A DNA stretch of 42,500 nucleotides, from assembly GCA_963575745.1 (NCBI GenBank), contig CAUYUJ010003543.1, positions 1 through 42,500 on the forward strand, read 5' to 3'. The first letter of the stretch is position 1; every line of letters begins with the position of its first letter. This DNA is from Prorocentrum cordatum. Taxonomy: Eukaryota > Sar > Dinophyceae > Prorocentrales > Prorocentraceae. Both the position numbers and the translations under genes were made by a program. The notes beneath the pieces were generated by a model. That model did no database searches, had not been told where the DNA came from, and saw only the letters and a list, made by a program, of their open reading frames with translations. This document shows positions 10,093 to 20,668 of the stretch, in pieces.

Positions 10093-10580
10093 GCATGCCG
10101 AAGGCCAAGTACGAAGATCAGCGCAAGGTTTCCGAGTGGCTGACGGCGGCCCCCCGTCAAAAGCTTTCTCGTAGAGGCCACTTGTCGGACATATTCATTC
10201 GGGGAGTGACATCGCATGATGAGTGCGACGGGCGGACAGAATTATCACAGTCACTCAACAGATGGCCCGCGGAAGGATGCGAGGGCTTCCACCACAAGCA
10301 CCTGGGCAGGGTGCGCTACAAGCTCAAGAACCAGCACTGGGCGTGCCGGGCGTATGCTGTCCTGGGACTTATCGGCATGGTTGATGAGTCTGGAATGAAG
10401 AAGAAGAGGCTGCAGACCAAGAAGACGAAGTTCTCCTCCGAGAAGCACGACGCATACTTCATCCGTCCGAGTAACGGACGCAGCAGCCCTGGCATTAAGT
10501 GCCCCGAGTCATTATATATAAGAATTGCGGACCTGTCCGCTCCCGGGGCACCTTGTGATTTCTTCCATGGAACTCAATGA
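10089..10580 (+). pseudogene. Accessory segment ending in an HGT motif (possible ADP-ribosyltransferase-like start)
   Basis: The first ATG in the frame is at 10095 (MPKAKYEDQRKVSEW...). A basic Lys-rich stretch (KKKRLQTKKTK) lies in the middle, and the frame ends CDFFHGTQ at a TGA. Read on through the next frame, HGT is followed by NNILSIGV and a Gly-rich RGIQF/RGAY, which recalls the H-G-T ... I-L-x-x-G start of PARP/ART-fold domains. This is a weak motif-level resemblance across a frame break; I do not claim an enzyme. Confidence 0.3.
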
Positions 10581-12259
10581 GAGAATGCAATAATATTCTC
10601 AGTATTGGAGTATCATGCCGCTCCGACGACACCAGCAAGGAGAGGGGCATACAGTTTTTACACGGCTGCCCATGTCTTCCTGGTGATAATCGGATTCAGA
10701 CCGGCTTGCGCATCGATCCCGAGGTCCTGGTCATGGCTGGCGTGAAGAACCTGAGTCGGGACAACACTCCGATTTGGCGCTCAGCGAATGACATCGTCAT
10801 GACAGCGGGCCGGAATGGCAGGATTCCTCCAACCCACATCGTCCAGTTGATCGGGATTCTGCCCTGCTATACTTGTCAGTGCAATCGCGTGGGGCAGGTA
10901 TGGATAAATCCTTTTTTATATTTGCGGGACAGTAATCAGCCCTATCCGAGCGGTAAAATTGAAGATATGTACGAGATCCGCAATGATGCATCATCTTTGA
11001 AAGAATGGTTCATCTCAAAGACCCCCTACAATTTGAAGTGTCCCGATCCGTCTCTGGTTCAGGAGGTCGTGTTCTCAAAGGTGCTCATGATGGGCACAGG
11101 TCATGCGGGGACACCTGCAGGGGGACCTGATGGAACATGGATGCAGGCTCAGAGCGCCGATGTGACAGGCATTACTCCAAGTGGTATCACGCGCTCCGAC
11201 ACTTTGTGCGCCAACGATCCGTGGCGTGCTCATGTGCAACCACTGCCAGTACCTGCAGGGCAACCTGCTTCATTTGCTCCTATGAACAGAGCTACTACAC
11301 CATTTGGTATTCCACAGGGCGCTTGGAGCAACAACGGCCTGCAGGCGAGGCTCCAAAGCATTCGGACGGACCCGCAGCTCTATCAGGCTTGACAGGCGAC
11401 GTCGCCATTTGCATCGCCACGTCCACATGCGGGGCAACCTGCTTTTCCTGACCAATACCTCATACAGAGAATAACAGCTGGTCAGCAAGAATGGATGTAT
11501 CGGCAGATGCTTGAGGCCGCTCAGAGCATGCGGAGGGACGGCTTTGACCTCCCTGGTGCCGACTGGACGCCGCCGTGGGAGTATGCTCCGGATCCAAATC
11601 CATCACCGGACAACCCCAATCGGCTTGGTTATGTGCCAGCATTCTTCAGTCATCCGACGTGCGATCCAACGTCTGCTGATCGTCCAACAGCAGCGCCAAT
11701 GGATCATCCACTCTTTCCTGACTATCACGTTCAGGCGAGTGGCATTCCCCGAGTGGGAACGCAGCCCGGGGGCCCATATGTTCGGGCGACGGCCGACGAC
11801 TTCTACCAGTCGCAGCTGACGCGTGGCTCAGGGCATGCATCAGGTGTGCCAGGACAGATACCTCATTATGGTTATCTGGCTCCCTCCATGGATCAAGATG
11901 TGCAGCAACAGGCCCCAGGACTAGTACTTCCGCCGACCATGGGAGAGTTGCGCCCTGAGATCCTAGCCATACACGAGGCGCAGCAGGCCAACTTTGCGAT
12001 GCAGGCTACTCGCCAGCGCCGAAATCAGGATCGTCAGGCCAACAGAATGCTGAGCCGCGCGGGGCAACCTACTAATCGCAATACAGCAGGGACGCCTGCG
12101 AGCACTCCAGCCATGGTTGCATCAATGCAGCTACCGACGGTATCACCTATTCGGTTCGAGGCTGGTGAGTCTACCCTGGAGCGTCAGACGCGTATCAGGC
12201 CATCGGCAACACCGCCCATCATCAGCGACGGCGACTCATATGCCTGGACAAGTTCATGA
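10577..12259 (+). pseudogene. Accessory polyprotein segment, unknown domain plus Pro-rich linker
   Basis: One frame runs from 10577 to 12259 with a single in-phase TGA at 11390-11392. The first half (PTHIVQLIGILPCYTCQC, VWINPFLYL) is non-repetitive and may continue the putative HGT domain. The second half is rich in Pro, Gln and Ser and carries Gln/Arg helices (HEAQQANFAMQATRQRRNQDR). Hairpin elements at 11105, 11117, 11255, 11429, 12059 and 12086 give AGTPAG, AGQPA and similar. No catalytic family is recognised. Confidence 0.4.
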
Positions 12260-12963
12260 ACCACGATAAGGTCTGGCGTCTCCAGTGCGGCCACATATTC
12301 CACGCACAATGCTGGGATCGAGTGGTACACGCTCATGTGGATAGGCAGTTGGCTGGGAACATGAAAGGTTCCGCAAGTGAGGCCCCCTGCGCTATCTGCA
12401 GGGGTGTTGGCCTCATTACTGCCGAGTTCCACTGCGCCCTTGCAGGAGATCAGGAGTCACTCTATCGTCATGAAGATATACTCCGAGGGGCGAAGGAGCT
12501 TAGGGACCTCCGTGAAGAGCTCAACCGCGTTACGGCGATGATGACGGCCACCGCGGCAGTCTCGATGACGACGCCAGCGGGACAACCTGCATCACCAGCC
12601 AACGCGGGGCTAGTAACGGAGGCAGCCGCACTTGCAGGGACACCTGCTGTAGACATGCCTATGCCATTGGTGGCAGAGACCAATAACAACGCAGGGACAC
12701 CTGCTAGATCAGCTCCACCTTCGGCGCCGGCGAACGATACGTGGTTGAGGCGCATGGAAAGGCCCACCGACAGGAGCGCTCAGTGGCTTCAGTCTTCGCA
12801 CGCATACATGCCATATGGGCGAGACCTTCGTCCACGTAATCAGCGCAGGACGGAGAGCCCTGTGAGCATGCGCAGTGGCAATAGTGGGATATCCGAACGC
12901 GATATGCTCCATACGGTGTATATAGACATATATAGACACATATATATATATGATAAATACTGA
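12232..12963 (+). pseudogene. RING-H2-like zinc finger module inside the retrotransposon
   Basis: Reading from about 12232, the frame gives ICLDKF, then WRLQCGHIFHAQCWDRV, then APCAICRG. The core CGHIFHAQC fits C3-x-H4-x2-H5-x2-C6 and CAIC fits C7-x2-C8 of a RING-H2 finger, which in cellular proteins binds E2 ubiquitin-conjugating enzymes. The cysteine expected three residues before ICLDKF's Cys is Arg here, so one zinc ligand seems lost. Ala/Thr-rich sequence with three AGxPA hairpins (12577, 12634, 12691) follows, then a basic C-terminus. It lies directly upstream of protease. A RING beside gag-pol would be an unusual accessory domain for a copia element. Confidence 0.55.
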
Positions 12964-13947
12964 TGGTCAGATGGGCATGCGCGCGGATGAGGACACATTC
13001 CTGAACTTACCCACTACCTCCACATCACACCCATATGTGTATGACGAATATCCTACAGCCTGGATCTTGGCAAAGAATCCTATTACGGAAGAAGAGGCTC
13101 GTGGGGGTATAAATATTTTCACATCTTTGTCACGAAACGATTGGGTGTTGGAGCAGAGGCGCCGCAAAGACTTGCATGGCACGGCAGTGTCTGAAGTTCC
13201 TGGACTATTTGGTGAACGCCATGAGCGAGCCTTGGCAGCTAACAGTGGAATTATGGTATGTTGACGAGTCTTCTGGCTATTGGCAGTAATATCGATATTA
13301 TTGGATTAAAGACGGCACAGACCTTTGAGCAGGTATCGCGCCCCCACGGACGCGCCATTAAAAGGCTGAACCTCACGAAGGGGCTTTACGTGTCAGGAGT
13401 GGGGCATGGCGCCGCGATCTGTGATAAATCCCTGCATTGCAATATTGCGTGCGAAGAAAGAGGGGATCCTGCGGGGCAACCTGCTGTGCCGAGACTCGTC
13501 GTGCACTCAGCATTTGTAGCTGGGGGCCCTGGGGGGAACCTCCCTGCCATCCTGGGTATGAGGAGCATGTCCAACATGAGGACCATCCTGATCTTTGAGC
13601 AGGGGCACGAGAAGATGACCATCCCTGGCGCGGAGATATATAAGGTTCTACTCGGAAAAGGTGCCAGAATATTCGACCGGGTGAAGACGCCTCCCGGACG
13701 TCTGGCACTCAAGGCTGACGAGTACGAGATGGCTACTGAGGATCAAGGGTTGATGTCGTTTACTACCGCGGCCAATCCTCAGCGAGAAGAAGCTCCATTA
13801 CTCGTCGCGGAGGCGTCCGATCCAGAGCCAATTGCAGGGGCACCTGCTGTGAATGATGCTCGCGCATGCATGATGTCACAAGATGCGAAGGGCATCAGTT
13901 TCTCTATAACGACGAGACGTTCACTATCACGACCCAGTCTTTGGTGA
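12950..13947 (+). pseudogene. Ty1/copia retropepsin, catalytic motif altered
   Basis: A frame change near 13258 separates an upstream stretch from the protease proper. The latter shows SLLAIGSNIDIIG where the family has L-[D]-[T/S]-G, then GLYVSGVGHGA, the conserved LPAILGMRSM, MTIPGAEIYKVLL and a C-terminal PPGRLALKADEYE. The order and spacing match the dinoflagellate copia protease. The expected catalytic Asp-Thr is Ala-Ile (GCT ATT); each is one base change from GAT ACT. Hairpin elements lie at 13471 and 13834. The product would be inactive. Confidence 0.6.
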
Positions 13948-13963
13948 ACAACACCTTGAAGAG

Positions 13964-14215
13964 ATGGCATCGCAGATGTCCTTTGGGGCGACCCCTACCT
14001 CGGCCGACAAGGACTTCGCCCTCCGCAAATTGCAGGCGAAGGTATATCAGGCCATCTACGAGGAGGGCACGAAGTGGATGCCTCCCGACGCACAGGCAGG
14101 GGCACCTGCGGAAGGGGACGATGTCGTTGAGAAGTTTGATATTTTTCTTTCGAGCAGCGGGTCTGCAGCGCAGCATGACACAGGCATTTGGACGCCCCCA
14201 TCGCCAAACGAGTGA
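13964..14215 (+). pseudogene. Small accessory segment of the copia polyprotein
   Basis: An 83-codon frame starts MASQMSFGATPTSADKD, has a helical middle (LRKLQAKVYQAIYEEGTKWM), an AGAPA hairpin (14096) and ends in FDIFLSSSGSAAQHDTGIWTP. The last part resembles the end of the 9160-10092 segment. Function unknown. Confidence 0.35.
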
Positions 14216-15102
14216 CGGGGGCAGGCGCGTGCCACGGCCGCTCCCGCTTGCTCGGACAGGCCGAACACTCAGGCGCTGTCAGCAAACCCGGGGGAACCTG
14301 CATTCTTTCCCCAGGAGCCGGCTGTGCGCGCCAGGGACCGTGGCAAGCCCGGCTGCGCGGCTGCCACGAACAGCAGTGGACCCGGCTGTGTGACCGCTGC
14401 AGAAAAAGAGTGATTGTCGCATCATTATCATTCTCGTGCAATTGTCATTGGGGATATACGGACAGCTTGCGCTGAACTCCGAGCCCGTGGATACATGTGT
14501 GACCGTATTACACATACAGAGGTAATGACCTCCACTGGTACACAGTATTGGGGTGCATTACTCTCGGGCGATTACCAACTGTTGTGGGTGGCAACACCTG
14601 CTGACTGGTATTTGAGGCTGCCTAGTAGGGGGCAGGGTCACACTACCAGCGCATCCAAAATCTGATGTCCAAGGCTCGGGCTCTACGTATGACCATTGTA
14701 CTTGTGGGACCACCAGGATACTTCTGGAAACAAGGTCCCATACGAGATGCAATTCAAGATCTTCATGTACAAGTCATGCGTATGCGTTTCTGCCACTTTG
14801 ACCTCAAGTACGACCGCACTAACACGTTGCCCACCATATCATATCTGCAAGTGGCGACTACGTGCGCGCGCATCCCGGCCAACCTATGACGATGCGCATG
14901 TAACATAGCAGGGGGACCTGCATAACCTATTACGCATCTTCTAGATTGGTATGGACAAGGTGCTCAGAAGGCCGAATGGCGCAACAAGACGCTGGCGATC
15001 ACGACCGCAAGGTTAACTGATCGAATGGGTTTACATAAGTGATGTACATCTTAGTGTCCATACTCGAGTTCATAGAGGAGCTCGAACTTAGTTCAGTCTC
15101 TT
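14216..15102 (+). other. Interior of the copia element without a recognisable domain
   Basis: Short open frames only. Hairpin elements occur at 14288 (first base C instead of G) and 14908, and a related GTG-GCAA-CAC hairpin near 14587-14597. As none lies in a frame I can recognise as coding, these copies suggest that the hairpin is kept or spread as nucleic acid and not only as peptide. Confidence 0.5.
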
Positions 15103-15525
15103 ATGAATGGCCCCGAGTGGGACCATGTTGTGAGACGGGTGACGATGAACCTGGACGACGACAAGATCACCCAAGACATCAAGATCCAGGACCAGCCGAT
15201 CGGGTACAACTACAACGCACCAGTACCCAATGGCGTTACCAACGTCCGTGCCCGACTGTACTGGGAGCAGCCGGAACCGACTCTCTTGGGAGATGGCAGC
15301 TCACGTCCACGCTCATGGCGAGTGGCGATCATCGATGGCGATCGTCTCCCTCCCCCTTCGATTGAGCGCGGCCACGTGCTCCCCTCTATTCCCGACTTTC
15401 CGACACTTAGTTCACCTGAGACAGAACAACAGACAGCGCTACCAACCGATGCCATAATTAATCAACAAGAAAACAGAAAGCAGACAAAGAAACTGGCATC
15501 AAACCACGCAAGATACCCAAACTAG
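15103..15525 (+). pseudogene. Conserved copia polyprotein segment before the methyltransferase-like module
   Basis: The frame begins MNGPEWDHVVRRVTMNLDDD and continues with QPIGYNYNAPVPNGVTNVRA. This W-D-x-V-x-R-R-x-T ... Y-N-A-P-x-P-N-G arrangement is a segment I associate with dinoflagellate copia polyproteins; its function is not known to me. A frameshift near 15480-15500 leads into the next segment (frame of 15705). Confidence 0.45.
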
Positions 15526-15529
15526 TCGA

Positions 15530-16424
15530 AGAAGGCAACGACGACTGTGGAGACGACCTGAAAGGACTCGGATGTAGTACGTACTACACCGACGCACCTC
15601 TGGACTCCGACGCGGATAGTGACGATGGAGAGGAGACCTTCATCACATTACCTGCGGGGCAACCTGCTGAATCCTACGCAGACGTACTCTCTATAATCCC
15701 CACCTTGTGCTACGGACGACACAACAAGGTAGATATGTTAGAATTGCGTGGAGGAATTGGACGCGTCTCTCAAGTAGCATTCAGCCGAGGTCTGTCGCCA
15801 GGGGGAAACCTCGACAAACGCACTTTTGTTGGCCTTGGCAACAGGGATGTCCAAGATGCTGTGATGCATGATCTAGACGTTTGTTTCGTTGAGGTTGTCA
15901 TGCTACAGCCCAACTGCAGAACAACTGGTTGACCTTCCTATTTCAATGTAAAGGTAAACTATGACACCTGGCATGAACATCATAATGAAGACTTGCCACA
16001 TATCAAGTTCTGTGGGAAGGCGGCTGTACGTCAAACTGATCTTCGACGTTTCTACTTACGAGAGCAACCAGCGGGGACCTGGGTGGATCAGATACCACCA
16101 TGGACTACGTTGGCCGAAAGCAAGGGCACTTGCAAAGTGAACATGGATCAATGCACCACTGGCTTACGTGACTCCCATAGGGTACTGATACGAAAGCCGA
16201 CCGAGATCATGGCCAACCATCGTCTTTTACTCACCCTTTTCGAACGAAAGCGATGTACTGGCCATCATGAACACGCGTCGGTATGTAATACGGAACTGTC
16301 CATGGCTGCACAATATACTTCAAAGATGCAGTCACTCTTCGTCGAGGCTGTTCAGATCGCACGCGATCTATTCCAGGTAACTCGCGACCCTTTCCATGGC
16401 TACCCGCATTCGTCCACCGTGTAG
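15530..16424 (+). pseudogene. Methyltransferase-like module of the copia polyprotein
   Basis: One frame runs through an acidic stretch and an AGQPA hairpin (15654) into VDMLELRGGIGRVSQVAF, which resembles the glycine-rich SAM-binding motif I of cytosine-C5 methyltransferases. Next comes FVGLGNRDVQ, then VMLQPNCRTTG, which resembles motif IV where the catalytic Cys sits (TGC 15915-15917). After one in-phase TGA (15930-15932) the frame continues HIKFCGKAAVRQ, LREQPAGTWVD, VNMDQC, RKPTEIMANH and CTGHHEHA. Cytosine methyltransferases have been reported in dinoflagellate LTR retrotransposons, which makes the reading plausible, but the match here is by motif only. If functional it would modify DNA or RNA; this copy carries a nonsense codon. 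Confidence 0.5.
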
Positions 16425-16544
16425 GTCACTGGCGCAAGGGGATGCGATTCGGATGACCCGAGTCTCCCTCGACAGCCTGATGGCTCGATTACGAGACCAC
16501 CTTCGGGAGGGCTCGGTTGTCTTGCCTGCGCGGACAACGTTAAC

Positions 16545-16931
16545 GTGCGCTCTCCTTCTCATGATAGAGATCCTAGACAGTGCAGGCGGTGCGATAAGGA
16601 CGACTACCATTGGGAATGTCCGAGCTGCAAGAAGGACTACGGGAAGAACAAGCCTGGACACGTACCAACACCCGGCAAATGCAAATTTGCCAAGCCTTGG
16701 AAGTTGCCCGACAATCATGGACAGATACCGCCGGTTCCCGCCGAGCCGGCAGCCGGACCTGCACCGCCAAGTCCTGCTGAGTTATCAGCACCACCACCCG
16801 AGGCGCCAGCAGCATCACCACTTGCGCGGCTGAGAGCACCGAGACCCGGCTCTAGAGCCGGACCTACCGCGGGCGCAAGCAGTCACGACATTATTGTTGG
16901 AAGACATGCTGCTGAGCCTGCTGCAGGGTAA
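16545..16931 (+). pseudogene. Cys/His-rich segment plus Pro/Ala linker
   Basis: The frame contains CRRCDKDDYHWECPSC and, after a basic stretch with a His, PGKCKFA. This C-x2-C ... C-x2-C ... H ... C pattern suggests a small zinc-binding module. A Pro/Ala linker follows. The frame stops exactly inside a hairpin element (16923-16936), where the loop is GTAA: the CAA (Gln) of AGQPA has become TAA. The segment lies between the methyltransferase-like module and integrase. Confidence 0.45.
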
Positions 16932-18075
16932 CCTGCCTCGAGCGGAGCCAGTAGTTCGGATGACCATCTCCGACTACCAACTACCACAGGTTAGAGTCAG
17001 ACGTGGTCGACACCGAGGTGGAGAAGCACCCCCACCACCACGAGCGGGGAACCCTGCTGCACGACCACGACTACCAGACTGGGCGCGGTTCGATGTACAA
17101 TTCAGTCTACAAAACTTACGAGGCCTTGACCCCAGCGTGGGAACACGCGAGTTGCGAAATTTACACTTACGTTGGTCTCATGCGAAGGAGTTTAAGACGA
17201 CACTCATCTTAAGCAAGATAGATCTGGACAGTGTCAGACTCAACCTAATCAGAGGTGTCTGCGACACATGTCGAGAATGCAGAGCTTGTGACAAGCCTGG
17301 GCACACTGTTATGCCCTTTACTGCATTACCTGGCAAATTCAATGAGGAGGTGGAATTATGATCTGATGTTCTGCAAACAAGACCACAATATATTCCACAT
17401 GATCGATCGCTGTATACGGTATGCTACTGGGATTGAGATACCAGATAAGACTGACCAGTATCCTGGATGCATATCATCAGTGCTGGATGCAGTTAAGACC
17501 GGCAAAGGTACTCTACTCTGATGGAGAGGGCGCCCTTAACAACGACACTGCGAAAGCAGCCCTCAAGGCAAAAGGCGCTGAACTTAGGATACGCGCGCGT
17601 GGACAGCACGCCACAACGATCGAGGCCAGAAATGGCATCCTACGCCATTCACTTCACGCCATGGAGGCTGATCTCAATAGGTTAGATACACCTCTCGTGT
17701 TCACCCGACTACTGCACGAAGCCCTGTTCGCCGCCAACGCGTTCACCTTCTATGACGAGGTGTCTGCACACAACGCTCTATTTGGACGGCAACCAGCAAT
17801 GCTCCCTGACCTACCTGTCCTGGACCACGAGCAGCCGACGGAAACATCGGATCACTCTCGTGAACAGACGATACGCGGGGTATGGATTGAAGCTATCACA
17901 CAGGCCACAGCAGTAGCTAACACCAATCGGGCCTGACGCACTAAGACGACTATTACCGGTCAGCACTATTCTGATGAAGGGGACTTGGTCGATTACCATC
18001 GCCTTACGACCACGAAGGATGACTGGGGAGGCTGGAATGCTTCAGATGACGACCGCAAGCCGTCTATCTCCTAAA
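16894..18075 (+). pseudogene. Ty1/copia integrase
   Basis: The pre-integrase zinc region is seen as HLRWSHAKEF followed by CDTCRECRACDKPGH. Integrase core motifs follow across two frame changes (near 17345 and 17440): NYDLMF (first Asp), LYSDGEGALNN (second Asp) and TTIEARNG (Glu), with 33 residues between the second Asp and the Glu, close to the D-35-E norm. Downstream, LLHEALFAANAF, SAHNALFGRQPAMLPDL and a C-terminal GDLVDYH segment match copia integrases. Integrase would insert element cDNA. All three acidic residues are present, but the frame is broken, so it is inactive as it stands. Confidence 0.75.
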
Positions 18076-18216
18076 GTACACTTGGCTCTACAGAACCTTA
18101 TCAGAAACTTTTTTCGCATTGAGAATGTAGTTTCGGTCAGATGAGCCAAGAGTATCCATAAGCTACCTCCGGTTACTTATGCCGACAGCTGCACATTGGT
18201 CCATTAAGACAACGAC

Positions 18217-18850
18217 GTGAATCCAGGATTTCATTATTACGGAGCAGAAGGTGCTGCTCTGAACATACACGATATAATTGGATCTGCACATTCACGAATT
18301 ATCCAATGCCGGAAGTCCACTAAACCTCAAGCAGATTTTGATCAGGACATGTCAGAGTTTGAGGAACTGGCAGATAGACCGACACTGGATGGAACCGCAC
18401 GAGAAGCCTCAGAAGCCGAACCGTCACATGATGACGGGTGGCTTTCTACGATTTATGAAGAAGCAGAGGCAGATCTTGAGTCGCATGTTATGGAGGTGTG
18501 GTATGCAGAACTACAAGCGAAAAGGGAACGGAGGCAACTCCACCAGAGGACCTCTTTACCATGCCGACACAGATGGTTCCAGATCAAAGCGTGCTGATCA
18601 CTGTAGCTGATGAACAGCGGGGACACCTGCCGAAGTGGGGGCGCACTCGCGACTCCGATACCGAGGAGACGTACTACGCCCCCATGTGCACCATGGTCGA
18701 AGACGACAGCTACGGACTCGACTCAGACGAACATGGCCGACATGTCGAACTATGCTTTACGGCAGAAATGTCGAAGCCAGTCTTGTCCGAGCAACAACGC
18801 GTGATATTAGATGCCGACCGGGTGACCACTATGCGATCATACGTCACCGC
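18217..18850 (+). pseudogene. Acidic linker between integrase and RT
   Basis: Overlapping frames give Asp/Glu-rich sequence (SEFEELADRPTLD, TIYEEAEADLE, then VEDDSYGLDSDEHGRH) of the kind that separates integrase from RT in copia polyproteins. At least one frameshift lies near 18560. A hairpin element at 18617 is here read in a non-AGxPA phase (RGHLP). No domain is recognised. Confidence 0.4.
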
Positions 18851-19500
18851 CGCTGCAAAGAGAGCTGTGGTCGTCAAAGAAGACGACCTCCTCACTAAAG
18901 CTGACATTCAGGCGAATCCCGATAAGTATCGAAGGCCAACGACACTGAGCTCAAGACACGGTTCGACAACAGATTCTCTAAGATGCAGGAGATAGCCAAA
19001 GCGTCGAACATCATGACTTCGAGATACGTGTACAAATGGAATTTCGCAAAGACCGAGAAGGGCGAGATGGGACGCACCATCCGACTACGCTTGGTTCTCC
19101 GAGTGGATGTTGAAGCTTTCGACCTAGCAACATTTTCGGGAACAGCGAGACGGTCAAGCCAGAGCTTACTCGCTAGCACGGCAGCGTGCAAGAAGCAGCG
19201 GGTCATTTCTTCCCTCGACGTCAACATGGCCTTCCTGAAGGGATTGACCTATCAGGAACTTGCTGAGGCTACTGGTGAAAGGAACGCGCGGTGTGTTTTA
19301 GTTTGCCGCCTGGATCGGCCCCAGTGCTCCGGGCTCTCCCAGGATTCGAGCACTACGACGAGTCAAAGCACTGCCTACAGTAAACCAGGCACAGGCACTA
19401 AAGACGCCCCACGGGCTTCCTCACTTACGCAGGAGGACCACCGGAGGATTTGGTCTCCGACCCGCGTCCTACGACGAGGAGTTCGAGACGAGCAACAATT
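18850..19500 (+). pseudogene. Ty1/copia reverse transcriptase, N-terminal part (fingers and motif A)
   Basis: After KRAVVVKEDDLLTKADIQANP and a frameshift near 18950, the RT fingers follow: ASNIMTSRYVYKWNF, TIRLRLVLR, EAFDLATFSGTARRSSQ. Motif A is VISSLDVNMAFLKG, with the catalytic Asp. Further on come GLTYQELAEATGE, KPGTGTKDAPRA (the motif B region) and SYDEEFETSNN in shifting frames. The domain then stops abruptly at 19500, where an insertion begins, and resumes at 20669 with motif C. Confidence 0.75.
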
Positions 19501-20668
19501 CGATAGGGCTGCGCCGTAAGGGCTTCGCCCCCTGCCGCCGGCCCCCTCTCTCGGAGAATGGGCCATGGAAGAGCTAAGTCATGAGGCCTTGGCGCTGTCG
19601 TGAAGCAGTATCGAAACTTCATGCGAAGCCGATTCGCAATCAGCAAAACCAACTGATCACAAGAGGGGTTACCACACCTGGCGATTGCTAAGACGTGCAT
19701 GGTTGACGGGCTTGGTTGCCACACCTTGCGATTCAAGGGCCGAGGGAGTTCTCGCAGTTTGGGTTGCCACGCCTTGCGATGGATGTGCGTGAAGGGTGGC
19801 GCCGAATTTCAGAAATGTGGCAAATCCTTTGTGCTTTTGGACCCTGACCCCGCGGGTCTGCGTGAGGGGTGGCACCGAATTCCTGAAATGTTGCAAATCC
19901 CGTGTGTTTTTGGACTCTGATCCCGCGGATCTGCGTGAGGGGTGGCACCGAATTTCAGAAATGTAACAAATCCCTTGTGTTTTTGGATCCTGACCCCGCG
20001 GATCTGCGCGAGGGGTGGCACCGAATTTCAGAAATGTTGCAAATCCCTTGTGTTTTTTGACCCTGACCCCGCGGATCTGCGTGAGGGGTGGCACCGAATT
20101 TCAGAAATGTTGCAAATCCCTTGTGTTTTCGGACCCTGATCCCGCGGATCTGCGTAAAACGGTGGCGCCGAATTCCAAACATGTGGCAAATCCTTGATGT
20201 TTTTGGACCTTCATCCAGCGGATTTGCGTAAGGGGTGGCACCGAATTTCAGAAATGTGGCAAATCCTTTGTGTTTTTGGACCCTGACCCCGCGGATCTGC
20301 GTGAGGGGTGGCACCAAATTTCAGAAATGTGGCAAATCCTTTGTGTTTTTGGACCCTGACCCCGCGGATCTGCGTGAGGGGTGGCACCGAATTTCAGAAA
20401 TGTGGCGAATCCTTGGTGTTTTTGGACCCTGACCCCGCCGATCTGTGTGAGGGGTGTCGATTTCGAGCCCCCCCAGCAATTCAGACAACGCGCCCAGGGG
20501 GTGCTAAAATGCTGGTTTGGGCCTCCCCCCCCCTCGCGCGGTCAATCAACTAGTTACAGTAACCAGCAATAAGCAGAACTGTAACACTGGAAACTACAAG
20601 CTACAACTGGTACAGGAAACTGCGAATCCCGCGCCTACAGCCTGGTGGCCCTACAAGGGGGCCGGCGG
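19501..20668. repeat. 1.17-kb insertion splitting RT, mostly 73-bp tandem repeats
   Basis: The RT protein reads ...FETSNN up to 19500 and continues LLTATHVDD from 20671. The DNA between them has no RT sequence. It begins CGATAGGGCTGCGCC, includes three short GGTTGCCAC-type repeats (about 19667-19785), then nine full copies and a partial tenth of a 73-bp unit (19779-20460; core GGGGTGGCACCGAATTTCAGAAATGT), and ends GGGGGCCGGCGG. The last 12 bases (20657-20668) are a perfect inverted copy of 19535-19546. AATT/ATT borders both junctions, so a 3-4-bp target duplication or microhomology is possible. As 73 is not divisible by 3, the open frames over it are artefacts. Confidence 0.8.

Noticed and set aside
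19779-20460. CRISPR-like array
   Set aside because: The 73-bp units are contiguous and similar along their whole length, with no constant-repeat/unique-spacer pattern, and the genome is eukaryotic.
19669-20553. Series of 60-140-codon frames on both strands
   Set aside because: They step by 73 bp with the satellite unit and change phase with each copy.
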